Origin: an uncultured Clostridia bacterium
GTDB lineage: Bacteria; Bacillota; Clostridia; Lachnospirales; Anaerotignaceae
NCBI GenBank assembly: GCA_944384265.1
Contig: CALWSR010000010.1
Span: 19,994 to 83,993 of the forward strand
DNA: 64,000 nucleotides
Direction: 5' to 3'
In this document: piece after piece, positions 56,543-63,892 of the stretch
Position numbering within the stretch: the stretch's first letter is position 1
Layout: every line of letters begins with the position of its first letter
Notes under the pieces: model-generated
Told to the model about the DNA's origin: nothing
The model's database searches: none
What the model saw: the letters and a program-made list of their open reading frames with translations, nothing else
Program-made: the position numbers and the translations under genes

Positions 56543-56560
56543 CCGATTTGAAAAAATCGG
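56543..56560 (-). terminator. pyc terminator
   Basis: On the minus strand CCGATTT pairs with AAATCGG, just after the stop at 56579, followed by TTTCTTTTG. Confidence 0.75.
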
Positions 56561-56578
56561 CTTCTTTTTGTTTTCAAA

Positions 56579-59500
56579 TTATTCTTTTGCTTCATCAATT
56601 ACAAAAGAAATCAGCAATTCTTCCTGTGTTACTTTGTCGCCTTCTTTGATGTATATTTTGTCTACCACACCATCTACCTTTGACAATACGGAAGTTTCCA
56701 TTTTCATAGCCTCCACAGTCATCAATACCATGTTCTTTGTTACTTTATCCCCTTCTTTGACAAATACTTTACCCACAGTACCAGGAATGGTAGAGCCTAA
56801 ATGGCAAGGATTGTTTTTATCTGCCTTTAATATTTTATTGGTGTTTACTTCTAAGTTTTTGTCCTGTATTTTCACTTCTCTCATTGCGCCATTGATTTCA
56901 AATGTCAAAGAACGCATACCTTCTTCATTTGCCTCAGATGCATCAATATATTTTATGATAATGTCTTTTCCTTGGCCAATGTTGATACTGGTTTCTTCCC
57001 CTTTTGCTAAGCCATAGAAGAAAATATGGCTTTCCAGCTGAGAAACATCATTATAATATTCTTGATAATCACAATAATCATCATACACCTTTGGATATAA
57101 TGCGTAACTGATGATGTTTCTGTCATTGATATCTTTCATGGCATGAGATTGTGTCAAATGTGTTCTGATGGCTTCAAAATCTTCCGGTGGAAGCAGCTTT
57201 CCAGGACGTTCTGTAATGGCCTCTTTTCCTTTGAGTACAATTTTTTGCAGCTCTTTTGGGAAACCGCCGTCAGGCTGTCCAATGTTTCCGGAGAAATAGC
57301 CTACAATGGAATCAGGATAGGACAAATCCCTTCCCTCTGTCAATATGTTATCTTTGTTGAGTCCATTTTTAGACATAAATATTGCCATATCTCCCACCAC
57401 CTTTGAAGATGGTGTTACTTTTACAATGTTGCCCAGCAAATCATTTGCCTGTTTGTAAAGGTGTTTGATTTCTTCAAAATCATCGGCAGAGCCCATTGCT
57501 TTTACCTGCGCCAAAAGGTTGGAATACTGTCCTCCTGGGATTTCATATTTATAAATTTCTGTGTTTGGTGTATTCATTTCACTTTCAAAGCCTTTGTAAA
57601 CCTGTCTCACACCGGCATAATATCTGCTCAATTCGTTTAGCTCGTCTGGGTCTAACAGCGTATCTCTTTCTGTGCCGTGCAGTGCCTCCACCACAGCATT
57701 CATAGAAGGCTGGCTTGTCAAAGAGCTCATAGACTGTATTGCCAAATCGGCAATGTTTACCCCTGCCTCTGCTGCCATCAGCACTGTGCTGACACCGTTT
57801 CCGGTGGTATCATGGGTATGTAAATGCAGAGGAATATGAAGCTCCGATTTCAGTGCTGCAAACAGTTCTTTTGCTGCATATGGTTTGAGCAGGCCTGCCA
57901 TGTCTTTAATGGCAAAAATGTGACAACCCATGGCCTGCAATTCTTTTGCTTTGCCTAAATAGTAATCAATGGTATATTTTTTCTCTTTAGGGTCTAATAT
58001 ATCGCCTGTATAGCAAATAGCCCCCTCTACAATTTTGCCTGTTTTTAATGCTTCTTCCACAGGCATTTTCATATTTTCAATCCAGTTTAAGCTGTCAAAT
58101 ATTCTAAATACATCAATACCTCTTTCTGCGGAAACATGAATGAACCGTTGCACCACATTGTCAGGATAATTTGCATATCCCACAGCATTGGATGCTCTTA
58201 AAAGCATTTGTATCAATGTATTTGGCATATGCTCACGCAGCTGCTGCAAACGAACCCAAGGAGATTCTTTCAAAAAACGATAAGCAACATCAAATGTTGC
58301 ACCGCCCCACGCCTCCACAGAAAAAGCATTTGCCATGGCTTTGTTGGTGGCAGGAGCTGCTTTTACAAGGTCTGTGGTTCTCACACGGGTTGCCATCAAT
58401 GACTGATGGGCGTCTCTCATAGTGGTGTCTGTCACAAACAATCTTTTTTCTTTCATCAGCTGTTGTGTATATTCCTTTGCACCCAGCTTCAAAAAGGCAT
58501 CTCTTGCACCAGTTATATTTTCTGTTTTTCCAAATGCAGGAATGGGAATAGGCTCTAGCTCAGGTTTATGTCCATGGGTTTCATTGACAATTTGATTGCC
58601 TATAAATTCCGCAATTTTAGTTGCTCTGTCCTGTCCCAATGTAATTTTGAACAATTCAGGTGTTTGTTCAATAAATGTTGTAGTACATTTTCCTTCAATA
58701 AATGTTTCGCTTTGCAGCACATTGATTAAAAAAGGAATATTTGTTTTGATGCCTCTGATTCTGGTTTCCTTCAATGCTCTGACCGCTTTTTTGGCAGCAC
58801 CTTTAAAACTTCTGTCATAAGCAATGACCTTTACAAGCAAGCTGTCATAATATGGTGTAATTTCGCCCCCTGTATGGGCTGTACCGCCGTCCAAACGGAT
58901 ACCATGGCCCGCTGCAGAACGATACACAGAAATTTTTCCTGTATCTGGCAAGAAATTGTTGGCAGGGTCCTCTGTTGTAATTCTCATTTGTATCGCATGG
59001 CCATGACATTCTATATCTTCTTGAGAAGGGATATTGATTTCTGGAGAATGCAAAGGATAGCCCTCTTCAATCAATATTTGTGCTTGTACAATATCAATGC
59101 CTGTCACCTCTTCTGTCACAGTATGCTCTACCTGTATACGAGGATTCATTTCAATAAAATAATAATTTTCATCTGCATCTACCAAAAATTCCAGTGTACC
59201 TGCATTTTTGTAACCAACGTGTTTTGCAATTTTGATGGCATCTGCAAATATTTTTTCTCTGGTTTTGTCGCTTATGGTAGAGGCGGGAGCATATTCCACC
59301 ACTTTTTGGTGGCGTCTTTGTACAGAGCAGTCTCTGTCAAAAAGATGTACCACATTGCCATATTTATCTCCCAATACCTGCACTTCAATATGTTTTGGAT
59401 TTTTTAAATATTTTTCAATAAATATTTTGTCATCGCCAAATGCTTTTTTGGCTTCATTTCTGGCCTCTTCAAATTCCTTTGGCATTTCCTGGGCGCTGTT

Positions 59501-60037
59501 TACAATACGCATACCACGTCCGCCGCCGCCGTTGGATGCTTTTAACATCACAGGATACCCTACTTCCTGGGCAATTTTCATCACTTCTTCTTCAGATTTG
59601 ACAGCATGGTCCACCCCTGGGATGATGGGTACATTGCATTTGATAGCAATTTGTTTGGAAGAAATTTTATCCCCCATAGCATACATAACTTCTTTGCTGG
59701 GACCAATAAAAGCAATTCCTGCTTTTTCACAAGCATCTACAAATTCAGGATTTTCAGACAAAAACCCATATCCGGGATGAATTGCGTCTGCTCCTTTTGT
59801 TTTTGCAATGTGAATAATTTCCTGAATATCTAAATAAGCATCAATAGGTCCCTTTTCTTTATCCAGCATATAGGCTTCATCTGTTTTGGTGCGAAACAAG
59901 GAATACTTGTCCTCTTTTGAAAAAACACCTATTGTCTGAATCCCCAGTTCATTTAATGCCCGATAAACACGTATGGCAATTTCTCCTCTATTTGCCACAA
60001 GCACTTTTTTAAATTTTTTGATATTTACTTCCTGCAC
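56579..60037 (-). CDS. pyc: Pyruvate carboxylase
   Basis: 1152 residues, full length. GTG 60037 is preceded by AAAGGAGG. Biotin carboxylase domain about 8-460 (NRGEIAIRV, GGGGRGMRIV, EMNPRIQVEHTVTEE); carboxyltransferase about 535-830 (VTDTTMRDAHQSLMATRVRT, the Mg-binding Asp and the DTTGNG and QPSMNAV motifs); tetramerisation/PC middle; biotin domain at the end with AMKM, biotinylated Lys1112. Makes oxaloacetate from pyruvate and bicarbonate with ATP. Monocistronic; its leader carries the repeat shared with luxS. Confidence 0.97.
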   Translation of the reverse strand: MQEVNIKKFKKVLVANRGEIAIRVYRALNELGIQTIGVFSKEDKYSLFRTKTDEAYMLDKEKGPIDAYLDIQEIIHIAKTKGADAIHPGYGFLSENPEFVDACEKAGIAFIGPSKEVMYAMGDKISSKQIAIKCNVPIIPGVDHAVKSEEEVMKIAQEVGYPVMLKASNGGGGRGMRIVNSAQEMPKEFEEARNEAKKAFGDDKIFIEKYLKNPKHIEVQVLGDKYGNVVHLFDRDCSVQRRHQKVVEYAPASTISDKTREKIFADAIKIAKHVGYKNAGTLEFLVDADENYYFIEMNPRIQVEHTVTEEVTGIDIVQAQILIEEGYPLHSPEINIPSQEDIECHGHAIQMRITTEDPANNFLPDTGKISVYRSAAGHGIRLDGGTAHTGGEITPYYDSLLVKVIAYDRSFKGAAKKAVRALKETRIRGIKTNIPFLINVLQSETFIEGKCTTTFIEQTPELFKITLGQDRATKIAEFIGNQIVNETHGHKPELEPIPIPAFGKTENITGARDAFLKLGAKEYTQQLMKEKRLFVTDTTMRDAHQSLMATRVRTTDLVKAAPATNKAMANAFSVEAWGGATFDVAYRFLKESPWVRLQQLREHMPNTLIQMLLRASNAVGYANYPDNVVQRFIHVSAERGIDVFRIFDSLNWIENMKMPVEEALKTGKIVEGAICYTGDILDPKEKKYTIDYYLGKAKELQAMGCHIFAIKDMAGLLKPYAAKELFAALKSELHIPLHLHTHDTTGNGVSTVLMAAEAGVNIADLAIQSMSSLTSQPSMNAVVEALHGTERDTLLDPDELNELSRYYAGVRQVYKGFESEMNTPNTEIYKYEIPGGQYSNLLAQVKAMGSADDFEEIKHLYKQANDLLGNIVKVTPSSKVVGDMAIFMSKNGLNKDNILTEGRDLSYPDSIVGYFSGNIGQPDGGFPKELQKIVLKGKEAITERPGKLLPPEDFEAIRTHLTQSHAMKDINDRNIISYALYPKVYDDYCDYQEYYNDVSQLESHIFFYGLAKGEETSINIGQGKDIIIKYIDASEANEEGMRSLTFEINGAMREVKIQDKNLEVNTNKILKADKNNPCHLGSTIPGTVGKVFVKEGDKVTKNMVLMTVEAMKMETSVLSKVDGVVDKIYIKEGDKVTQEELLISFVIDEAKE

Positions 60038-60105
60038 AGATACATTCCTCCTTTATAACTTTTTTTGTGAAAATTACCCCCCATTATAGTATAGTATTAT
60101 ACCAC

Positions 60106-60184
60106 ATTATTTTTATAACATACAATACCTTTTCAAAAACACTAAATTAACAGCATTTTTTAACCTAAAACTATGGATAACCAT
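60106..60184 (-). repeat. 80-base dispersed repeat, copy 2 (upstream of pyc)
   Basis: Same order of blocks as 53713-53795: ATTATTTTT, ATAACATACAATAC, AAATTAACAG, then CTATGG and CCAT. The TATAAT (near 60095-60100) of the likely pyc promoter lies at its edge. Confidence 0.75.
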
Positions 60185-60264
60185 TCATAACTTCTCATAA
60201 CTTTTGTAGAAAAGTGGGACAAAAGTGGGACAAAAAAAGCGTATGGGCGGCTTTGATAAAATAT

Positions 60265-60295
60265 AAAAAAGGAAGGCTTTTCCCTTCCTTTTTTT
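60265..60295. terminator. Bidirectional terminator left of RHH gene
   Basis: AAAAAAGGAAGG (60265-60276) pairs with CCTTCCTTTTTT. Ends the minus-strand RHH transcript. Left of it the tandem GTGGGACAAAA units at about 60214-60234 look like the tail of a phage integrase gene. Confidence 0.85.
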
Positions 60296-60366
60296 AATAT
60301 TTCACAGAAAGAGAATTCTTTCATGTGTAGAACGTCACTTGTGCTTGGTCGTGCGATGGCGTTCTT

Positions 60367-60525
60367 TTATTTTAGCTTTGTTTCCAACATTTTTATCCCC
60401 TGTCTAATCCCTTCTGTTTTTTTTATATTCTCTTGGTTGCAATACCTTTCAAAAATATTCAAACTTTCATTATCAAGTCTTACATGGATAGGATTCGATT
60501 TTGGATTATTTGTTGGTCTACCCAT
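60367..60525 (-). CDS. Ribbon-helix-helix (Arc/CopG-like) regulator, start disturbed by an A-run frameshift
   Basis: 52 residues from ATG 60525: MGRPTNNPKSN, strand IHVRLD, then helices NESLNIFERYCNQENI and TEGIRQGIKMLETK, a standard RHH protein. No ribosome site precedes this ATG. Upstream, GAGGTGAG serves ATG 60542, whose frame reads five codons into seven A and then departs, stopping after 20 codons. One more A would join the two into MPDKKKMGRPT, the usual start of this family. So this may be a frameshift, slippage or sequence error. Confidence 0.72.
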   Translation of the reverse strand: MGRPTNNPKSNPIHVRLDNESLNIFERYCNQENIKKTEGIRQGIKMLETKLK

Positions 60526-60558
60526 CTTTTTTTATCGGGCATTTTCTCACCTCACTTT

Positions 60559-60593
60559 TGTAGCCCATAATTCAATTATATACTATGTAGCCC
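60559..60593 (-). promoter_or_regulatory. RHH gene promoter with direct-repeat operator
   Basis: Minus strand: GGGCTACA twice (60593-60586 and 60566-60559), 27 bases apart, on either side of the -10 TATAAT (60580-60575). ACTTTTG and CAAAAGT flank them as inverted repeat. Direct repeats over the -10 fit autorepression by the RHH protein. Confidence 0.62.
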
Positions 60594-60620
60594 AAAAGTC
60601 ACCCCTTTTTTGATACTTTT

Positions 60621-61466
60621 TTACTTTGGAAAAACTGTAAAAGAATAACTATAATCTGTAAAACTTTTTGTATACTCCGCTTCATCAGTTGTATAGATAG
60701 CAAAATCCTTTGATACAAAATCTGTTAAATGAAGATTTTTTTCCATTTCATCTATATCGGGGTTTAATCCCAGAGCAACACTGCCCATAACCATATAATT
60801 TTGTACATCTGGAATGCTGTTTTCTTTTATTTTGTCTTTATCTATGGATACTATAAAAAATAAAACATGATTTGTTTCTGCATTTACCACATATCTTACA
60901 AATATATCTTCATTGGTAGTAAGCATATAATCATATTCCTTTATCACACCTTCTTGTATTTCCCTTTTTTCAAATTCTCCCAACATTAATCTAGGTTCAA
61001 TTTCTGCTAAGGCTTTATTGAACACCTCTATAAACATATCTCCTGTGACATCAAACTCTAAAAGTGCTGTTTCTCTATATCGTAACTCTTCTCCCAAAAC
61101 ACCGGCTAAATTATCTCTGTCTGTTTTTATATCTTCAATATTAAGTGTTTTATCCTCTTTTATATCAAAATCTCCATTTAAAATACGAATATAACTTTCA
61201 ATTCCTGTGTCATTGCTTTCTCCTACCCTCTCAGTCATACTATTTAATATTTCATATGCTTCTTCCTTCTCTATTTCTGCATCTAAATACAAATCTACTG
61301 CTTCCAGTGCTTTTGTACCATATGTATAAATGTCGCTATTTATCCCCTCTGGCTTTTCTGCCTCTGTCATTTGACCTTGTGCCGTTTCGTCCGTACCATT
61401 ATCAGAACACGCCGTTCCTCCCATTATCAAACAACAAATCACTAACATCATGATAATCTTCTTCAT
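60621..61466 (-). CDS. Lipoprotein, hypothetical
   Basis: 281 residues; ATG 61466, AGAAGGGGG before it. Lipobox GGTAC (Cys20), then an acidic Gln/Glu linker. A region of helices (SDIYTYGTKALEAVDLYLDAEIEKEEAYEILNSM seen in pieces) and later strands (VRYVVNAETNHVLFFIVSID) suggest a globular extracytoplasmic domain I cannot name. Belongs to the accessory segment, upstream of the RHH gene in the same direction. Confidence 0.7.
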   Translation of the reverse strand: MKKIIMMLVICCLIMGGTACSDNGTDETAQGQMTEAEKPEGINSDIYTYGTKALEAVDLYLDAEIEKEEAYEILNSMTERVGESNDTGIESYIRILNGDFDIKEDKTLNIEDIKTDRDNLAGVLGEELRYRETALLEFDVTGDMFIEVFNKALAEIEPRLMLGEFEKREIQEGVIKEYDYMLTTNEDIFVRYVVNAETNHVLFFIVSIDKDKIKENSIPDVQNYMVMGSVALGLNPDIDEMEKNLHLTDFVSKDFAIYTTDEAEYTKSFTDYSYSFTVFPK

Positions 61467-61898
61467 ATAATCCCCCTTCTAAAGTCACTACTTTTTACTA
61501 AAACATATCATAATTTCATCATCATTACAAGATATGACATAAATTTATTCTTTTTGTAATGAGGCAAAAAGTCAAAAAGTTACACAAAGATTGTCAAATT
61601 TTCAAAAGCAAAAAAGAGTAAAAATTCTTATATTCTGCTTTCTTCAAATCCCTTAAAACACTTAATTTTCATTGAAAAATCAACACTTTTTTAAATTATA
61701 TATATTTTGTAAATACACTTAAAATCATATAAAATGTCGTATAAAGTCGTAGTAAAAAATGCGGCTGTGGTATTTTCTACAAATCAAAAACCATCAAAAT
61801 AAAAATTATTTTATATAAAAAACTTTCCTGATTCAGTTAAAAAAGGGATAGCATTTTTCTAATTTCTTTACTTCTACATGATAACTTAAACTTATAAA
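61467..61898. other. Intergenic stretch, nothing recognised
   Basis: About 430 bases, very AT-rich, without a supported frame. Ends at the operator region of the DUF4160 operon. Confidence 0.5.
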
Positions 61899-61942
61899 AT
61901 AGCAAATTCGCTATTGACATTTTATAGCAAATTTGCTATAAT
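61899..61942 (+). promoter_or_regulatory. Promoter with two palindromic operators (DUF4160-DUF2442-XRE)
   Basis: TTGACA (61914-61919), 17-base spacer, TATAAT (61937-61942). Operator 1 ATAGCAAATTCGCTAT (61899-61914) ends at the -35; operator 2 TATAGCAAATTTGCTATA (61923-61940) is an 18-base perfect palindrome between -35 and -10. Both share the ATAGCAAAT core, 24 bases apart, a layout for cooperative autorepression. Confidence 0.9.
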
Positions 61943-61974
61943 AAAAATATAGAATAGAAAGGAAGATGAACAAT

Positions 61975-62235
61975 ATGCCAACTATTTCAATGTTTTTTGG
62001 TATCATTATTAGAATGTATAATACTGGCGAACACAATCCGCCGCATTTTCATGCTTCTTATCAAGGATACAATGCAGTATTTAATATGGAAGGTGAATTA
62101 ACAGAAGGTGATATGCCAAAAAAACAAATAAAACTCATTTCCGCTTGGGCTGAAATTCATAAAGACGAACTTTTAGCCAATTGGGAATTAGCAATAAGCG
62201 AACAGCCTCTATATAAAATTGCCCCTTTGCGTTAA
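61975..62235 (+). CDS. DUF4160 domain protein
   Basis: 86 residues from ATG 61975 with AAAGGAAG upstream; ATG 61966 is too near that site. PTISMFFGIIIRMYN, then EHNPPHFHASYQGYNAVFNMEGEL is the DUF4160 signature, ending AWAEIHKDELLANWELA. Commonly paired with DUF2442, as here, in proposed toxin-antitoxin-like pairs. Confidence 0.9.
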   Translation: MPTISMFFGIIIRMYNTGEHNPPHFHASYQGYNAVFNMEGELTEGDMPKKQIKLISAWAEIHKDELLANWELAISEQPLYKIAPLR

Positions 62236-62276
62236 GCAGGGGTTCCCTTTTTTTCATTGAAAGGAGAGAAAATACT

Positions 62277-62540
62277 ATGAAAACACCTGCTTGGGTAGTA
62301 AAAGATGTAGTGGCTCAAAAGGACTATACTTTGCTTATTACTTTTATAGGAGGAGAAAAGCGAATATATAATGCTCGACCACTTCTTGATAAACCCATTT
62401 ATGCTCAGCTTAAAAATATTTCTTTTTTTCTAAGTGCAAAAGCTGATTGTGGCACTGTCATATGGAATGACGATATTGATATTGCTCCAGAACATTTATA
62501 TGAATATAGTTTGCCTATTGGAGGTACAAATGATGAATGA
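62277..62540 (+). CDS. DUF2442 domain protein
   Basis: 87 residues; ATG 62277 after AAAGGAGAG. PAWVVKDVVAQKDYTLLITFIGGEKRIYNARPLLDKPIY and TVIWNDDIDIAPEHLYEYS are the DUF2442 marks. It overlaps the XRE gene by 11 bases, so the three genes form one unit. Confidence 0.9.
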   Translation: MKTPAWVVKDVVAQKDYTLLITFIGGEKRIYNARPLLDKPIYAQLKNISFFLSAKADCGTVIWNDDIDIAPEHLYEYSLPIGGTNDE

Positions 62541-62751
62541 AAATTGCTCTATAATTATCGACCGCCTGATAGAAGAAAGGCATAATAAAGGAATGACGCA
62601 AAAAGACTTAGCACAAGCTGCCTCCCTTACACAATCTGTTATTGCACGCCTTGAAAGTAAAAAAGCCACTCCTCAGCTTAATACATTATTGAAAGTTGTT
62701 TCTGCTCTGGATTGCAGCCTTGAAGTTGTTCCTATCGTTCAAATACAATAA
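62530..62751 (+). CDS. XRE-family HTH regulator
   Basis: 73 residues from ATG 62530 (GGAGGT before it). An HTH_3 fold: HNKGMTQKDLAQAASLTQSVIARLESKKATPQLNTLLKVVSALDCSL. Length and position are typical of an antitoxin/autorepressor; the two palindromes at the promoter are its probable target. Confidence 0.92.
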   Translation: MMNENCSIIIDRLIEERHNKGMTQKDLAQAASLTQSVIARLESKKATPQLNTLLKVVSALDCSLEVVPIVQIQ

Positions 62752-62763
62752 AATAAATATTGT

Positions 62764-62796
62764 AAAAAAGACTGGCTTTTGCCAGTCTTTTTCTTT
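62764..62796. terminator. Bidirectional terminator XRE / amidase
   Basis: AAAGACTGGC (62767-62776) pairs with GCCAGTCTTT (62781-62790). T runs on both sides; it ends the XRE operon and the convergent amidase gene. Confidence 0.9.
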
Positions 62797-62801
62797 CTTT
62801 A

Positions 62802-63488
62802 TCAATGATACAATCCAGCCCTATCATTTACCACAAATATTTTCAGCATAGTATCATTCAGTCCCAGCTCTCCCTTTTCATTGCCGTTTAAATAGCCCTT
62901 ATCCACCAGCTTCTGCACTGTTGCCCTTGCCCACTTAGGCATATTTTCATCAATATAGTTATATATCATTTCTGTTTCCTCCTCTTTTTGTTCTGTTTGT
63001 TTTGCTAACTTTTCTTTAAAATCCTGCCACTGTACTTGGTTTCTTACAAATGGCTCCGGACACAGTTTTCCTGTGATATCATAATGCCGCAGCACATTCT
63101 CCAACGGCACACCGTATTTTCCCATAAGCCATTTTACCACTTCTAACGCCTTTTTCTGCGTTTCCTCATTGATATAATACAGCCCGTTTCCGTCCTTTTC
63201 AGAACACATCTCCACGCCGATACTGTTGTCATTCCTGCATTTGTTATGCTTATAGTTCTTTGCACCGCAGTGCCATGCGGTATCACTGTCCTTCACACTT
63301 TGCACCACATCATTTTCATCCACAAAATAGTGGGCAGAGGCGTTTCGATTGGGCTGTTGAAAATATTTGCCGTTGCTCTCCGCCCTGTCCCCGTTATTCG
63401 CCGTATAATGGACCACAATGTATTGTACTGCCTGCTTTCTTCCCTTTGTATAATTGCCAGCATTTGCTAACATTTCTTTTATTTCCAT
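62802..63488 (-). CDS. N-acetylmuramoyl-L-alanine amidase (phage-type endolysin)
   Basis: 228 residues from ATG 63488, just after GGGGGAAAAGG; the longer frame start is rejected. Amidase_2 domain about 10-165: YIVVHYTANNG, AHYFVDENDVVQSV, WHCGAKNYKHN, then NSIGVEMC and the zinc-binding RHYDITGKLCPEP. The C-terminal 60 residues (MPKWARATVQKLVDKGYLNGNEKGEL, in pieces) look like a wall-binding repeat. No signal peptide, as in phage lysins needing a holin. Supports a prophage origin of the right end. Confidence 0.92.
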   Translation of the reverse strand: MEIKEMLANAGNYTKGRKQAVQYIVVHYTANNGDRAESNGKYFQQPNRNASAHYFVDENDVVQSVKDSDTAWHCGAKNYKHNKCRNDNSIGVEMCSEKDGNGLYYINEETQKKALEVVKWLMGKYGVPLENVLRHYDITGKLCPEPFVRNQVQWQDFKEKLAKQTEQKEEETEMIYNYIDENMPKWARATVQKLVDKGYLNGNEKGELGLNDTMLKIFVVNDRAGLYH

Positions 63489-63512
63489 ACCTTTTCCCCC
63501 TTTCAAAACAAA

Positions 63513-63544
63513 AAAGTACCTATCAAATGAAAGATAGATACTTT
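63513..63544 (-). terminator. Candidate terminator of the toxin transcript
   Basis: On the minus strand AAAGTATCTATC pairs with GATAGGTACTTT, one mismatch, followed by TTTG. It lies between the toxin locus and the amidase gene. Confidence 0.72.
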
Positions 63545-63569
63545 ACAAAGTCTTTTTCTGTGTTATAAT
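63542..63569 (+). promoter_or_regulatory. Antisense RNA promoter
   Basis: TTTACA (63542-63547), 16-base spacer, TATAAT (63564-63569). Confidence 0.7.
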
Positions 63570-63575
63570 AAAACT

Positions 63576-63681
63576 AAGTAGGAAGCCGCCGCCCTTTGCC
63601 CAGGGCAGTCAGGCGGTTAACCTCAGCATTTTACTTTAGGCTGCCCTAATCCGCTAAGATTATAAGATGGGCAGCTTTTTT
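63576..63681 (+). ncRNA. Antisense antitoxin RNA of the type I toxin locus
   Basis: About 106 nt, with an own promoter. A GC-rich stem (CCGCC...GGCGG with inner CCCT/AGGG, about 63586-63616) then a terminator GCTGCCC (63640-63646)/GGGCAGC (63669-63675) with TTTTTT. It ends two bases before the toxin stop codon (63684) on the other strand, so it is complementary to the 3' untranslated region of the toxin mRNA, as with RatA or SR4. Confidence 0.72.
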
Positions 63682-63683
63682 AT

Positions 63684-63779
63684 TTACTTTCTTCTATTAT
63701 TATTTATGTAAGAAAGTAAGGCCAGCAGGAAATTACCAGCCAAAAACAAAAGTGTTAATACCTGATAAATTTCGTCCAT
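63684..63779 (-). CDS. Holin-like type I toxin (31 residues)
   Basis: ATG 63779, stop TAA 63686-63684. One membrane segment (VLTLLFLAGNFLLALLSYI) with acidic start MDEIYQ and basic end NNNRRK; it matches the pattern of the small putative holin-like toxins of Firmicutes. The Shine-Dalgarno AAGGAGGC (63794-63787) is seven bases before the ATG and is fully paired in a hairpin. Promoter TTGTAG-N17-TAATAT at 63870-63842. Confidence 0.8.
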   Translation of the reverse strand: MDEIYQVLTLLFLAGNFLLALLSYINNNRRK

Positions 63780-63786
63780 AAGCCTC

Positions 63787-63811
63787 GCCTCCTTCCTTAG
63801 TAAAAGGAGGC
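63787..63811 (-). promoter_or_regulatory. Hairpin that hides the toxin ribosome site
   Basis: GCCTCCTT (63811-63804 on the minus strand) pairs with AAGGAGGC (63794-63787): eight perfect pairs, loop nine bases. The toxin ribosome site is the 3' arm. Confidence 0.8.
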
Positions 63812-63841
63812 TAACCAACCCATCCGGCTTCCATAGTATCT

Positions 63842-63870
63842 ATATTACCATATATTCTATTTTTCTACAA
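63842..63870 (-). promoter_or_regulatory. Toxin promoter
   Basis: Minus strand TTGTAG (63870-63865), 17-base spacer, TAATAT (63847-63842). Confidence 0.6.
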
Positions 63871-63892
63871 TTTTTTATTTTAGAACAAAACC

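Larger units (their letters stand above)
56148..56578. other. Intergenic stretch with repeats and small hairpins
   Basis: 430 bases between tatD and pyc. Contains repeat copies B and C, a small TTTTCGC/GCGAAAA hairpin at about 56263-56281, and the pyc terminator. No gene recognised. Confidence 0.7.

Noticed and set aside
53713..60184. The 80-base repeats as attachment sites of a 6.4-kb mobile element
   Set aside because: The segment between them holds only ordinary genes (HD, tatD, pyc) and no integrase; kept as unexplained repeats only.
60323..60613. 96-codon plus-strand frame with hydrophobic segments
   Set aside because: It is the antisense of the RHH gene and its operator; no ribosome site, no family resemblance.
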